Below, piece after piece: positions 35,623 through 43,581 of a stretch of DNA of 64,000 nt (positions are counted from its first letter, which is position 1; each line of letters starts with the position of its first letter). The notes under the pieces were generated by a model, which made no database searches, was not told where the DNA came from, and saw only the letters and a list, made by a program, of their open reading frames with translations. Position numbers and translations under genes: made by a program. This stretch comes from JAMZMI01 sp039970095 (GTDB taxonomy: Bacteria; Bacteroidota; Bacteroidia; Cytophagales; Cyclobacteriaceae), in NCBI GenBank assembly GCA_039970095.1, contig JBDVMP010000070.1:6248-70247 (forward strand). The letters run 5' to 3'.

Positions 35623-38442
35623 ATGAAGACAAAAGCGATGTTGTTGTTGGGAGTGCTATGGGCATTCTTTTTTGGGCTGACTGCTCAGGATCGTCCAATT
35701 ATGCTCAATGATAGTGTGAGATATGGAACTCTGGAAAACGGATTTACCTATTATATTTTACACAACGAAGAGCCAAAAAACCGGGCCAGTTTTTACATAG
35801 TTCAAAACCTGGGAGCCATCCTCGAAGAAGACGATCAGAATGGACTGGCACATATGCTTGAGCATATGGCCTTCAACGGAACCACTCATTTTCCCGGCAA
35901 AGGAATCAAAGATTTTTTGGAGAGAAATGGGGTGGAGTTTGGTAAGAATTTCAATGCCTACACCAACCTTGATGAGACTGTATATAACATAAGCAATGTA
36001 CCTACTGAGAATCCGGTAGTGCTTGATTCATGTGTTTGGATTCTGCATGACTGGTCAGGGTCAATTTTGCTTGAGGATGAAGAAATTGACCTTGAAAGGG
36101 GGGTTATCAAAGAAGAGTGGCGTACAAGAAATGGACCTGGGAGAAGGATTTATAAACAACTCGCGCCTTACAACTATTATGAGTCTAAATATGCTATCAG
36201 AGATGTGATAGGTAGTATGGATGTGGTTGAAAACAGCGATTACAGAGCCATAAAGGATTTTTATACCAAATGGTACAGACCAGATTTACAAGCTGCCGTT
36301 ATCGTTGGAGATTTTGACGTAGACCGCATGGAGTCTAGCGTGAAGGAGATTTTATCTAAAATCCCTAAGCCAGTCAACCCTGCAGAGCGGATCGAGTATC
36401 CCGTTGCTGATAACGAAGGAATGCTTTTCGCTGTAGCTACTGACAAAGAAGCATCCACAACCAATTTTTCCTACATGTTTAAGCACAAGCCGACTCCTAA
36501 GGACGCTAAGGATGAAGCATATATGAAGGAGCAGATTAAGACGGGAATGATTTACTCAATGTTGTATTATCGTTTTCAGGAGATTTTGGCTCAGCCTGAT
36601 GCGCCATTTATAAATGGATATGCCAGCTACTATCATTATGTGCGCACACTTGATATGTTCAATATCGGTGGTACGGCCAAAGAAGGAGAAGTTCTTGGAG
36701 CATTCGAGGCTGTATATACAGAAGTTGAGAGAGCCAGGAAATTTGGATTTACTGAGCCGGAACTGGAGCGAATTAAGGCTGAAAAACTAAAGTCATACGA
36801 GTATCAGTATAAGACCAGAGAAAAAATCAGCAACGATAGATACGCATCTATGCTCAAAGTGAATTACCTGGAAAACGAGCCTCAGAAAAGTATTCCGTGG
36901 ACTTATGAGTTTGCAAAATCGTACATCCCTCAAATTACTCTGGAGGATTTAGCAGGCTATTATGACCGATGGATAAAAGATGATAATGTGGTTTTTACCA
37001 TCAGTGGCCCTGAAAAGGAGGGTCTAGAGTATCCGTCAAAGGAAGACGTGCAAGAGGTGATTTCTAAAGTGAGATCCAAGGACCTTGAGCCTTATGTAGA
37101 TTCTTCCGCAGGGCTGAAACTGATGAGCAATGATCCAAAGCCAGGAAAAGTATCAAAGGTGAAGAGTATTGCAGGGCTCAACGGAGCAAAGGAATATACG
37201 CTTAAAAATGGCGCCAAAGTGGTGCTTTATCCTACAGACAACACCAAGAGTCAAATAGTATTCAGAGCAGTGAGCCTGGGAGGCAAGTCTCTCCTGGAAA
37301 CTGAAGAGCTGCCAACTGCAATGCAGTTTAGCAGCCTGGTGGGCAAGTCAGGTATTGGAGAGTTGTCAGACACGGACCTGGATAAAGTGTTGGCTGGCAA
37401 GAGCGCCTGGGTCAACAAATGGATAGGTGATTATACAGAAAATATGAGCGGAAGCGCAGACTCTGATGATATTGAAACTTTTATGCAGTTGGTTTATCTG
37501 ACTTTCACCTCACCGCGTTTTGACCAAGAAGCTTTTAAAGCTCACATAGAAAGAACCAAATCTTACTATGTGAACCGCGACAAAAATCCTCGTAGTGCAT
37601 TCGGTGACACATTGAATATTGTTTTAAACAATGCAAGCGCCAGAAGGCCGCTCAATGACCTGGAAACCATCAACAATGTTTCTTTCGATACCTTCAAAAA
37701 GATATATGAAGAGCGGTTCGGAAATGTTGGAGACTTTACTTTTTTCTTAGTGGGTGACTTTCAGGAAGATGAAATCCTCCCTTTGGTGAAAAAATATATC
37801 GGTGGTATCAAGGGTGATAAAACACGAGAGAATTGGATAGATGATGGTGTTGCACCTCCGGATAAGGATGTTTCGAAGAGATTTACTTTTCCAATGGAAA
37901 CAGCGAAATATTCAAACTACATCAGGTTTTACAACCACGATTATGAGTACAGCGCCTACAACAATTTAAGCTTGCAGATCACCGCTTCTTTGCTGAAAAA
38001 GAGGTTTTTTGAAACAATGCGTGAAGAAGAGGGAGGAACATATGGAGCAGGGGCGAGTGCGCTTTATAAAAAAATCCCTTCTCCGGCCATGGGGATCAAC
38101 ATCCAGTTTGATAGCAACCCCGACAAAGGAGATAAACTCATTGACATAGCTAAAAGTGAAGCTCGGAAACTGGTATCGGAGGGAGCCATACCTGGGGATT
38201 TGGCTAAGGTCAAAGAGTCCATGATCAAGGATAGAGAACAAAATCTGAAAAACAACTGGTACTTGTGTGGACAGTTGGAGGACTACTACACTACCGGAAT
38301 CAATTCCTTGCTACCTGAAAACTACGAAGAGATCATTGAGAACATCACGGTGGAGGATTACAATAAGACAATATCAGCCCTGGTGTCTGATGGATTGCTG
38401 GAATATGAGATCATCATGATGCCACAAGCAAGTCAGGAATAG
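35623..38442 (+). CDS. M16-family zinc peptidase (pitrilysin/insulinase type), periplasmic
   Basis: 939 residues with signal peptide (to AQD, residue ~22) and the inverted zinc motif HMLEH (His77, Glu80, His81) in the first M16 domain; the third zinc ligand is expected in the DLERGVIKEEW segment ~75 residues on. A second, inactive M16 half follows (from about residue 520, AKEYTLKNGAKVVLYPTDN), giving the two-half clamshell that encloses unfolded peptides. It lies 27 bp after the PLP enzyme and ends at a bidirectional terminator, so it is the last gene of the SusCD-thioredoxin-DsbD cluster. Degradation of an imported, reduced peptide is inferred. Confidence 0.92.
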   Translation: MKTKAMLLLGVLWAFFFGLTAQDRPIMLNDSVRYGTLENGFTYYILHNEEPKNRASFYIVQNLGAILEEDDQNGLAHMLEHMAFNGTTHFPGKGIKDFLERNGVEFGKNFNAYTNLDETVYNISNVPTENPVVLDSCVWILHDWSGSILLEDEEIDLERGVIKEEWRTRNGPGRRIYKQLAPYNYYESKYAIRDVIGSMDVVENSDYRAIKDFYTKWYRPDLQAAVIVGDFDVDRMESSVKEILSKIPKPVNPAERIEYPVADNEGMLFAVATDKEASTTNFSYMFKHKPTPKDAKDEAYMKEQIKTGMIYSMLYYRFQEILAQPDAPFINGYASYYHYVRTLDMFNIGGTAKEGEVLGAFEAVYTEVERARKFGFTEPELERIKAEKLKSYEYQYKTREKISNDRYASMLKVNYLENEPQKSIPWTYEFAKSYIPQITLEDLAGYYDRWIKDDNVVFTISGPEKEGLEYPSKEDVQEVISKVRSKDLEPYVDSSAGLKLMSNDPKPGKVSKVKSIAGLNGAKEYTLKNGAKVVLYPTDNTKSQIVFRAVSLGGKSLLETEELPTAMQFSSLVGKSGIGELSDTDLDKVLAGKSAWVNKWIGDYTENMSGSADSDDIETFMQLVYLTFTSPRFDQEAFKAHIERTKSYYVNRDKNPRSAFGDTLNIVLNNASARRPLNDLETINNVSFDTFKKIYEERFGNVGDFTFFLVGDFQEDEILPLVKKYIGGIKGDKTRENWIDDGVAPPDKDVSKRFTFPMETAKYSNYIRFYNHDYEYSAYNNLSLQITASLLKKRFFETMREEEGGTYGAGASALYKKIPSPAMGINIQFDSNPDKGDKLIDIAKSEARKLVSEGAIPGDLAKVKESMIKDREQNLKNNWYLCGQLEDYYTTGINSLLPENYEEIIENITVEDYNKTISALVSDGLLEYEIIMMPQASQE

Positions 38443-38462
38443 TAGTTGTTTAAGTTTACATT

Positions 38463-38495
38463 AAAACCTCTCAAATAAATTTGAGAGGTTTTTTT
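38463..38495. terminator. Bidirectional terminator between the M16 peptidase and the tagatose-6-phosphate kinase
   Basis: AAAACCTCTCAAA (38463-38475) pairs perfectly with TTTGAGAGGTTTT (38480-38492), 13 bp, loop TAAA, with T runs on both strands. The genes on either side converge. Confidence 0.85.
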
Positions 38496-39405
38496 ATGCG
38501 TTTTGAGCCGCTACTAATGCTTTCACATCAGCGCTGTTGAGCATGCCCAGGTCCTCCCTTAGGCAATTGGCAGCACCACATGCAGCACCAAGTCTCGCAA
38601 TTTCAGTCGGAGGCAAGGATTTGAGATATCCGGCCACCACTCCGGCGGTTAGGCAGTCTCCTGAACCTATTGTGCTGATAACCCGATCAACCTTGGCTAA
38701 GGCATGGTATTCCTTTTCACCGGTTAGCAGATATAAACCCTTCGCCCCGTCCGTAATAGCAGCTATATCGCAATCCTGCAAAATATTTGCTTTAGCCTGG
38801 TCAAAGTCAGTTTTGTAAAAATCTGTGATTTCTTTTCGGTTGAGATGAACGCCGAAGGGTTTGTTTTTAAGTGCATTTTTTAGCTGTAGGCCTGTGCAGT
38901 CTACAAGCGAATTAACACCTTTTTTCTTCCCCAGATTTACTATCTGAGCATATCCATCTTCTGGGCTTCCCTTTGGCCATGAGCCACAGAGAGCCATCAA
39001 ATCAAGAGAGTCAAGTGCCAGGTTGATGCTGTTGAGCAGGTCTCCAAAATCCTGTTCGGAAACCGTGGGTCCCGTTCCCAGAATTTCTGTGTCGTCAAAA
39101 TCATCCTTAGACTTGAAAGTGTAGCAGCTCCTTGACCATTCCTTTAGTTCTGGTCCTATAAAGTCTATTTTTGGATAAAATGCATTGCAGGTCTTTTTGA
39201 TCCATGCGCCAGATTCCCCACCCCAAAATCCGGCTACTGTAACCGGTATCTCTAGTTCTGCCAGAGCCATGGCCACATGAATGCCTTTTCCTCCCGGATA
39301 TTTGGCCTCTTTAGAAATTCTATTCGGCACCCCTACATTAAAGCCATCCACCCAAGCGTAAATGTCTATAGCCGGATTAGGACAAACAACTAAAACTCCC
39401 TTCAC
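38494..39405 (-). CDS. PfkB-family kinase, 1-phosphofructokinase/tagatose-6-phosphate kinase type
   Basis: Ribokinase-fold sugar-phosphate kinase of 303 residues. The N-terminal CPNPAIDIYAWVDGF and PGGKGIHVAMALAEL are typical of the FruK/LacC branch that phosphorylates ketose phosphates; the C-terminal catalytic motif is STIGSGDCLTAGVVAGYL, with Asp of GSGD as base. In the context of an AgaS-type isomerase and a class II ketose-bisphosphate aldolase I infer tagatose 6-phosphate to tagatose 1,6-bisphosphate; fructose 1-phosphate is the alternative. It is the second gene of a two-gene operon behind a sodium symporter (8-bp gap) and divergent from the GH109 gene. Confidence 0.82.
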   Translation of the reverse strand: MKGVLVVCPNPAIDIYAWVDGFNVGVPNRISKEAKYPGGKGIHVAMALAELEIPVTVAGFWGGESGAWIKKTCNAFYPKIDFIGPELKEWSRSCYTFKSKDDFDDTEILGTGPTVSEQDFGDLLNSINLALDSLDLMALCGSWPKGSPEDGYAQIVNLGKKKGVNSLVDCTGLQLKNALKNKPFGVHLNRKEITDFYKTDFDQAKANILQDCDIAAITDGAKGLYLLTGEKEYHALAKVDRVISTIGSGDCLTAGVVAGYLKSLPPTEIARLGAACGAANCLREDLGMLNSADVKALVAAQNA

Positions 39406-39413
39406 TGTCCTGT

Positions 39414-41195
39414 TTATTTAAGCTTAGGCCACAGCCTGTTTAATAGAATTATGGAGCAAACTGTCACTATCATGAGAATGATCGCCTGAATGTTTTTGCC
39501 ATAAATAAAGAGCCCTGTCCCCATCAGGAAGGAGTAAACTCCGATGGTACCTGCGATCATGCAGAGTATTCCGATTGGCACCTTCCATGGGCCGCTTGTG
39601 TCTGGAGTATCCCAACCTTTGGACTGAGCCAAATCGGTGATTTTTTTCCAACCCGGACCACCTGGATTTACCTTGTTAATGAAGTTTACCAACACTTCGT
39701 TGCTCGTTGGTTTGGTGAGGTAGCTGGTCGCAACCCAAACCAAAGTGGTGATGCCCACACCTGATACCAGTTGTATCCAACTGGGCAGAGCAGGAAATCC
39801 GAGAGGTTCGTGAAGCAGGCTAAAGTAAATAGCCACGAGAAAGCTCGATATCATGGCTGCCAATTCACTCGATGCATTTATTCTCCACCAAAACCAACGG
39901 AGAATAAACAAAAGACCTGTTCCAGCTCCAATTTGTAGTAGGATTTGAAATGCTCCCAGTGCATTGTCTAGCAGTAGTGCGAAGATCATGGTGAAAATCA
40001 TCAGGATCACAGTAATAATTCGACCCACATTTAAAAGCTCTTTCTGAGAAGCGTCTGTTTTGACAAAGCGCTTATAGAAATCATTGACGATGTATGAAGC
40101 GCCCCAATTGAGGTGAGTACTGATGGTGGACATATAGGCCGCTATCAAAGATGTGACCACAAGGCCTAGTAAGCCTGCCGGAATGAATGTGAGCATGGCC
40201 GGATATCCCAAATCATGATTGACGATACCAGAGGCAGCAGGAAAAGCTTCTCTCAAACTATCCAGCGACGGGAAAACAACGAGAGAGCAAAGTGCTACTA
40301 TGATCCACGGCCATGGTCTAAGCGCATAATGAGCCGCGTTGAAAAACAGTACCGCTTTAATAGAATGGTCTTCGTCTTTGGCTGCAAACATCCGCTGCGC
40401 TATGTATCCACCTCCGCCTGGCTCTGCTCCAGGGTACCAAACACTCCACCACTGCACCAATAGTGGCACTAAAAATATCATGATGAATATCTCCGGATTA
40501 GAAAATGACGGAAAGAAATCGAGCTTGTCCACTACATTTTCATGCTTCAGTAGGTTAGTGAGCCCGCCAACTTTTGGGTGATTCAGTGATACGATTGCTG
40601 CTATTACAGCTCCACCTATGGATAGGAAAAACTGAATGAAGTCAGTAATCAGCACTCCTTTCAGGCCTCCAAGCGAACTATAAATTACAGTGATAGTTCC
40701 AGCAATGACTACAGTTTGCACCGGCGTGAGGCCTAGTAGTACCCCGCCGATTTTGATAGCAGCCAGAGAGACTGTTGCCATGATCATTACGTTGAAAAGC
40801 AAGCCTAGATAAATAGCGCGAAACCCTCTCAGAAAGCGGGCGATTTTGCCGCTATATCGCAATTCGTAAAACTCCACATCGGTCACCACGCCGGATTTTT
40901 TCCAGAGCCTCGCGTATATGAATACCGTCAGCATTCCTGTGAGGAGAAAAGCCCACCATGCCCAGTTTCCTGAAACACCATTCTGCCTTACTATGTCCGT
41001 TACAAGGTTTGGGGTGTCGGTAGAAAACGTAGTAGCGACCATAGAAACTCCGAGCAGCCACCACGGCATTTTACCACTTGCAGTGAAGTAATCTTCCGCG
41101 TTTTTGTTGCCAACACGGGCTGTCCAGATTCCAATCCCAAGAGAAATAATAAAGAAGCCAATAACAAATGACCAATCAAGAGTGCTTAATATCAT
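39414..41195 (-). CDS. SSS-family sodium/solute symporter, candidate galactosamine or GalNAc transporter
   Basis: 593-residue polytopic inner-membrane protein. Family segments include NAEDYFTASGKMPWWLLGVSMVATTFSTDTPNLVTD near the N-terminus and SSLGGLKGVLITDFIQFF in the middle. It differs clearly from the arabinose-operon symporter (for example the TDTPNLV segment), so it is not a recent copy. It forms an operon with the PfkB kinase and is divergent from the GH109 gene, so the substrate is inferred to be an amino sugar or galactose-type product. No PTS components are in the window, so phosphorylation must follow uptake. Confidence 0.85.
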   Translation of the reverse strand: MILSTLDWSFVIGFFIISLGIGIWTARVGNKNAEDYFTASGKMPWWLLGVSMVATTFSTDTPNLVTDIVRQNGVSGNWAWWAFLLTGMLTVFIYARLWKKSGVVTDVEFYELRYSGKIARFLRGFRAIYLGLLFNVMIMATVSLAAIKIGGVLLGLTPVQTVVIAGTITVIYSSLGGLKGVLITDFIQFFLSIGGAVIAAIVSLNHPKVGGLTNLLKHENVVDKLDFFPSFSNPEIFIMIFLVPLLVQWWSVWYPGAEPGGGGYIAQRMFAAKDEDHSIKAVLFFNAAHYALRPWPWIIVALCSLVVFPSLDSLREAFPAASGIVNHDLGYPAMLTFIPAGLLGLVVTSLIAAYMSTISTHLNWGASYIVNDFYKRFVKTDASQKELLNVGRIITVILMIFTMIFALLLDNALGAFQILLQIGAGTGLLFILRWFWWRINASSELAAMISSFLVAIYFSLLHEPLGFPALPSWIQLVSGVGITTLVWVATSYLTKPTSNEVLVNFINKVNPGGPGWKKITDLAQSKGWDTPDTSGPWKVPIGILCMIAGTIGVYSFLMGTGLFIYGKNIQAIILMIVTVCSIILLNRLWPKLK

Positions 41196-41227
41196 TGTGT
41201 TTTCTGTTTATCGAAAGCTAAAATTAA

Positions 41228-41329
41228 TTAAATAATTATTTAAACCTTCGTATTATTCTTTAAAGCAATAAAAAAAGTTTCATTACCTTATTTTTATTTA
41301 AATTTTCTGTTAATTTGGTGATAAAGTTC
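41228..41329. promoter_or_regulatory. Divergent control region of the symporter-kinase operon and GH109 gene
   Basis: A perfect 16-bp palindrome TTAAATAATTATTTAA (41228-41243) is followed by ACCTTCGTATTATTC. Further on, TTTATTTAAATTTTC (41293-41307), ATTTGGT (41313-41319) and TAAAGTT (41322-41328) recur with small changes in the agaS/deoR intergenic region (61107-61123 and 61152-61181). I read these as candidate operators for the DeoR-type regulator. The region is AT-rich, so part of the similarity may be background. Confidence 0.45.
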
Positions 41330-41351
41330 AACATTCTCATTTTATACTTTC

Positions 41352-42707
41352 ATGGATAGAAGAAATTTCGTAATAAAAACAGCAGCAGGAGCCATGGTAA
41401 CGATGGCTGCACCTTCATTCACTTTTGGTTTGGGTAAAGGTCAGGATAAGATTCGCTTAGGCTTTATTGGTGTGGGAGCAAGAGGTACAGGGCAGCTGGC
41501 TTTGACACTCAGAAGAAAAGATATTGTAGTCACGGCGGTTTGTGATGTTGACAATGACAGACTCGATAGTGCATCTAAAATGGTGCAAGAAGCTGGAATG
41601 AAAAAACCAGCAACTTTTGGTTCTGGTCCTTATGCTTATCAGGAGTTATTGAAAAGAGAGGATGTAGATGCGGTAATAATTTCAACACCGTGGGTTTGGC
41701 ATACGCCTATGGCTATTGATGCTATGGAAGCAAAGAAGGCCGTAGGGCTTGAGGTGGCTGGAGCCTTTGATATTCAGGAATGCTGGGCTCTGGTAGATGC
41801 ATATGAGAAAACAGGGACACCTTTTATGATTCTGGAAAATGTGGCTTATCGCAGAGATGTGATGGCCGTTCTGAATATGGTTCGTCAAAACCTTTTTGGG
41901 GAGATCGTTCATCTTCAGGGTGGATATCAACACGACTTGCGCCATGTGAAGTTTAACAACGGTCAGCAGCTATATGGAGGAGGAGTTGAGTTTGGTGATA
42001 AAGCTTATAGCGAGGCGAAATGGCGAACGAATCATTCAGTTCATAGAAATGGCGACCTTTATCCAACCCATGGTTTAGGGCCGGTGGCCAATTATATCAA
42101 TAACAATAGAGGTAACAGGTTTGTCTATTTGACCTCAACGGCTAGTAAGGCCAAAGGACTGCACGAATACATTGTAGAACATCCGCAGGGAGGGAAGTCT
42201 CACCCTAATGCTGATGTGGAGTTTAAGCTAGGAGATATTGTTACCACTGTAATCAAATGTGCGCAGGGAGAAACTATCGTGTTGACACACGATACCAATC
42301 TGCCAAGGCCATATTCTTTGGGATTTAGAGTGCAAGGAACCGATGGGGTTTGGATGGATGTGAATAATGGGATTCATATCGAAGGAAAAAGCCCGGCACA
42401 TGAGTGGGAAAATGATGCTACCTATATGAAAGAATATGACCATCCGCTGTGGAAGAAATACGAAGCTGATACAGAAGGCGCTGGACATGGAGGGATGGAT
42501 TTCTTTGTGATTCATGCGTTTGTTGAGGCGCTGAAAAGGAATGAGCCCATGCCGATGGATGTATATGATGCTGTTTCGTGGGCTGCTGTTACATGCCTTT
42601 CGGAGCAGTCAATCGCCGATGGTAGCGAGCCTGTTCAGTTTCCGGACTTTACCCGAGGTAAGTGGATCAATAGGAAGCCAATTTTTGGTTTCGATGACAG
42701 ATATTGA
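41352..42707 (+). CDS. GH109-type alpha-N-acetylgalactosaminidase (Gfo/Idh/MocA fold)
   Basis: NAD-dependent glycosidase family that removes terminal alpha-GalNAc by an oxidation-elimination mechanism. The twin-arginine export signal MDRRNFVIKTAAGAM opens the protein, as in characterised GH109 enzymes; the Rossmann dinucleotide loop LGFIGVGARGTGQ lies near residues 36-48. The family segments GGYQHDLRHVKFN and WRTNHSVHRNGDLYPTHGLGP strongly resemble GH109 rather than ordinary Gfo/Idh dehydrogenases. Its 451 residues match. It is divergent from the symporter/kinase operon and precedes the GH114 gene, so release of GalNAc from oligosaccharides in the periplasm is the likely role. Ends at a terminator. 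Confidence 0.88.
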   Translation: MDRRNFVIKTAAGAMVTMAAPSFTFGLGKGQDKIRLGFIGVGARGTGQLALTLRRKDIVVTAVCDVDNDRLDSASKMVQEAGMKKPATFGSGPYAYQELLKREDVDAVIISTPWVWHTPMAIDAMEAKKAVGLEVAGAFDIQECWALVDAYEKTGTPFMILENVAYRRDVMAVLNMVRQNLFGEIVHLQGGYQHDLRHVKFNNGQQLYGGGVEFGDKAYSEAKWRTNHSVHRNGDLYPTHGLGPVANYINNNRGNRFVYLTSTASKAKGLHEYIVEHPQGGKSHPNADVEFKLGDIVTTVIKCAQGETIVLTHDTNLPRPYSLGFRVQGTDGVWMDVNNGIHIEGKSPAHEWENDATYMKEYDHPLWKKYEADTEGAGHGGMDFFVIHAFVEALKRNEPMPMDVYDAVSWAAVTCLSEQSIADGSEPVQFPDFTRGKWINRKPIFGFDDRY

Positions 42708-42735
42708 TAAAAAGCTTGTTTTAATAGTACGGAAG

Positions 42736-42763
42736 GCCTGAGCGAATGCTCGGGCTTTTTTTT
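42736..42763 (+). terminator. Terminator of the GH109 gene
   Basis: GCCTGAGC (42736-42743) pairs with GCTCGGGC (42748-42755) with one G-T pair, loop GAAT, followed by eight T. It lies 28 bp after the stop codon. Confidence 0.85.
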
Positions 42764-43492
42764 GACTCTTTCGAAACTCTGAAGGCGTCTTTCGATGAGG
42801 CCTGGCTCGATTTTTTTTGAAGTAAGGCTCTTTAAGTCAAAACCTTAACCCCAATAATTTAGGAGTGGTTTGTTCTTTCCCTAAATAATAAAATAGATGA
42901 ATGATGAGTTTCTCATCTAAATATTGTTTTTCAGAAGAATCAGGTAGTGGTGTTTGGCTGAATTAAAACACGATCAACGAAACTAAATGAAAGAACTACT
43001 TGAGGGGCATCCTATGATCCTTACACTGTTTGTCTCATAGATTATTCGAGATTAACCTTACATCATCTGGCACAGTGAATTCAGAGCTCTGAACAACAGG
43101 ATTCGTCACTGAGGATCAATCGAATGTCTCCGCTTTCACATGATAATCTGTAAGATAAATTCACATCAGGTGGCAATAGAAGTGTTTCTGAGCCTTGTAA
43201 TTACCTTTTGTGTTTGAGAATAATGTACCCTCTGTAAGTGTTTGAAAGTTTAAATAGATACTTTCTTTATTTCAAAATAAGCAGTATTTAGGTGATATGC
43301 CTTGTTTTGGTTTTCCTCCTTTTTCATTGCATTTCTGAGAACCCTGAAGTGGTCGCACCTTGTCAGGTCTACTCATGAGATGGGAATTATAAGTAAAATA
43401 TAAGGTTGTTAAGGGGTGGATCTCCCGAACAATCTATTAAAGTTAGGTAAAATAACATTTTATAATTTCGAAAAGTTTCTTAAATTTAATAT
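42764..43492. other. Long non-coding stretch between the GH109 and GH114 genes
   Basis: No credible coding frame on either strand. It contains a small hairpin GATGAG-TTT-CTCATC (42903-42917) and a perfect 14-bp palindrome TTCAGAGCTCTGAA (43080-43093). Nothing resembles a tRNA, transposase remnant or array. It probably holds a long 5' control region for the GH114 gene or the remains of a lost gene. Confidence 0.6.
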
Positions 43493-43514
43493 TTACACTT
43501 AAAAGTAAGTGTAA
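43493..43514. promoter_or_regulatory. Perfect inverted repeat upstream of the GH114 gene
   Basis: TTACACTTA (43493-43501) and TAAGTGTAA (43506-43514) are perfect 9-bp arms around AAAG, 67 bp before the start codon. It may be an operator; the AT-rich TTAAATTTAATATTTA just before it (43480-43495) faintly resembles the palindrome at 41228-41243. Confidence 0.45.
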
Positions 43515-43581
43515 GACAATATGGTAGTGAGGTTGGTAAGGATTCGAAACCATTAATTTTTTAATCATATAAAAAAGGGAA

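Noticed and set aside
41352..42707. Annotation as an ordinary Gfo/Idh/MocA sugar dehydrogenase
   Set aside because: Tat signal plus GGYQHDLR and RNGDLYPTHGLGP segments fit GH109; the general label would lose the likely function.
42903..42917. GATGAG-TTT-CTCATC as an independent terminator
   Set aside because: No T run and it lies 140 bp beyond a much better terminator; kept only as a note on the intergenic region.
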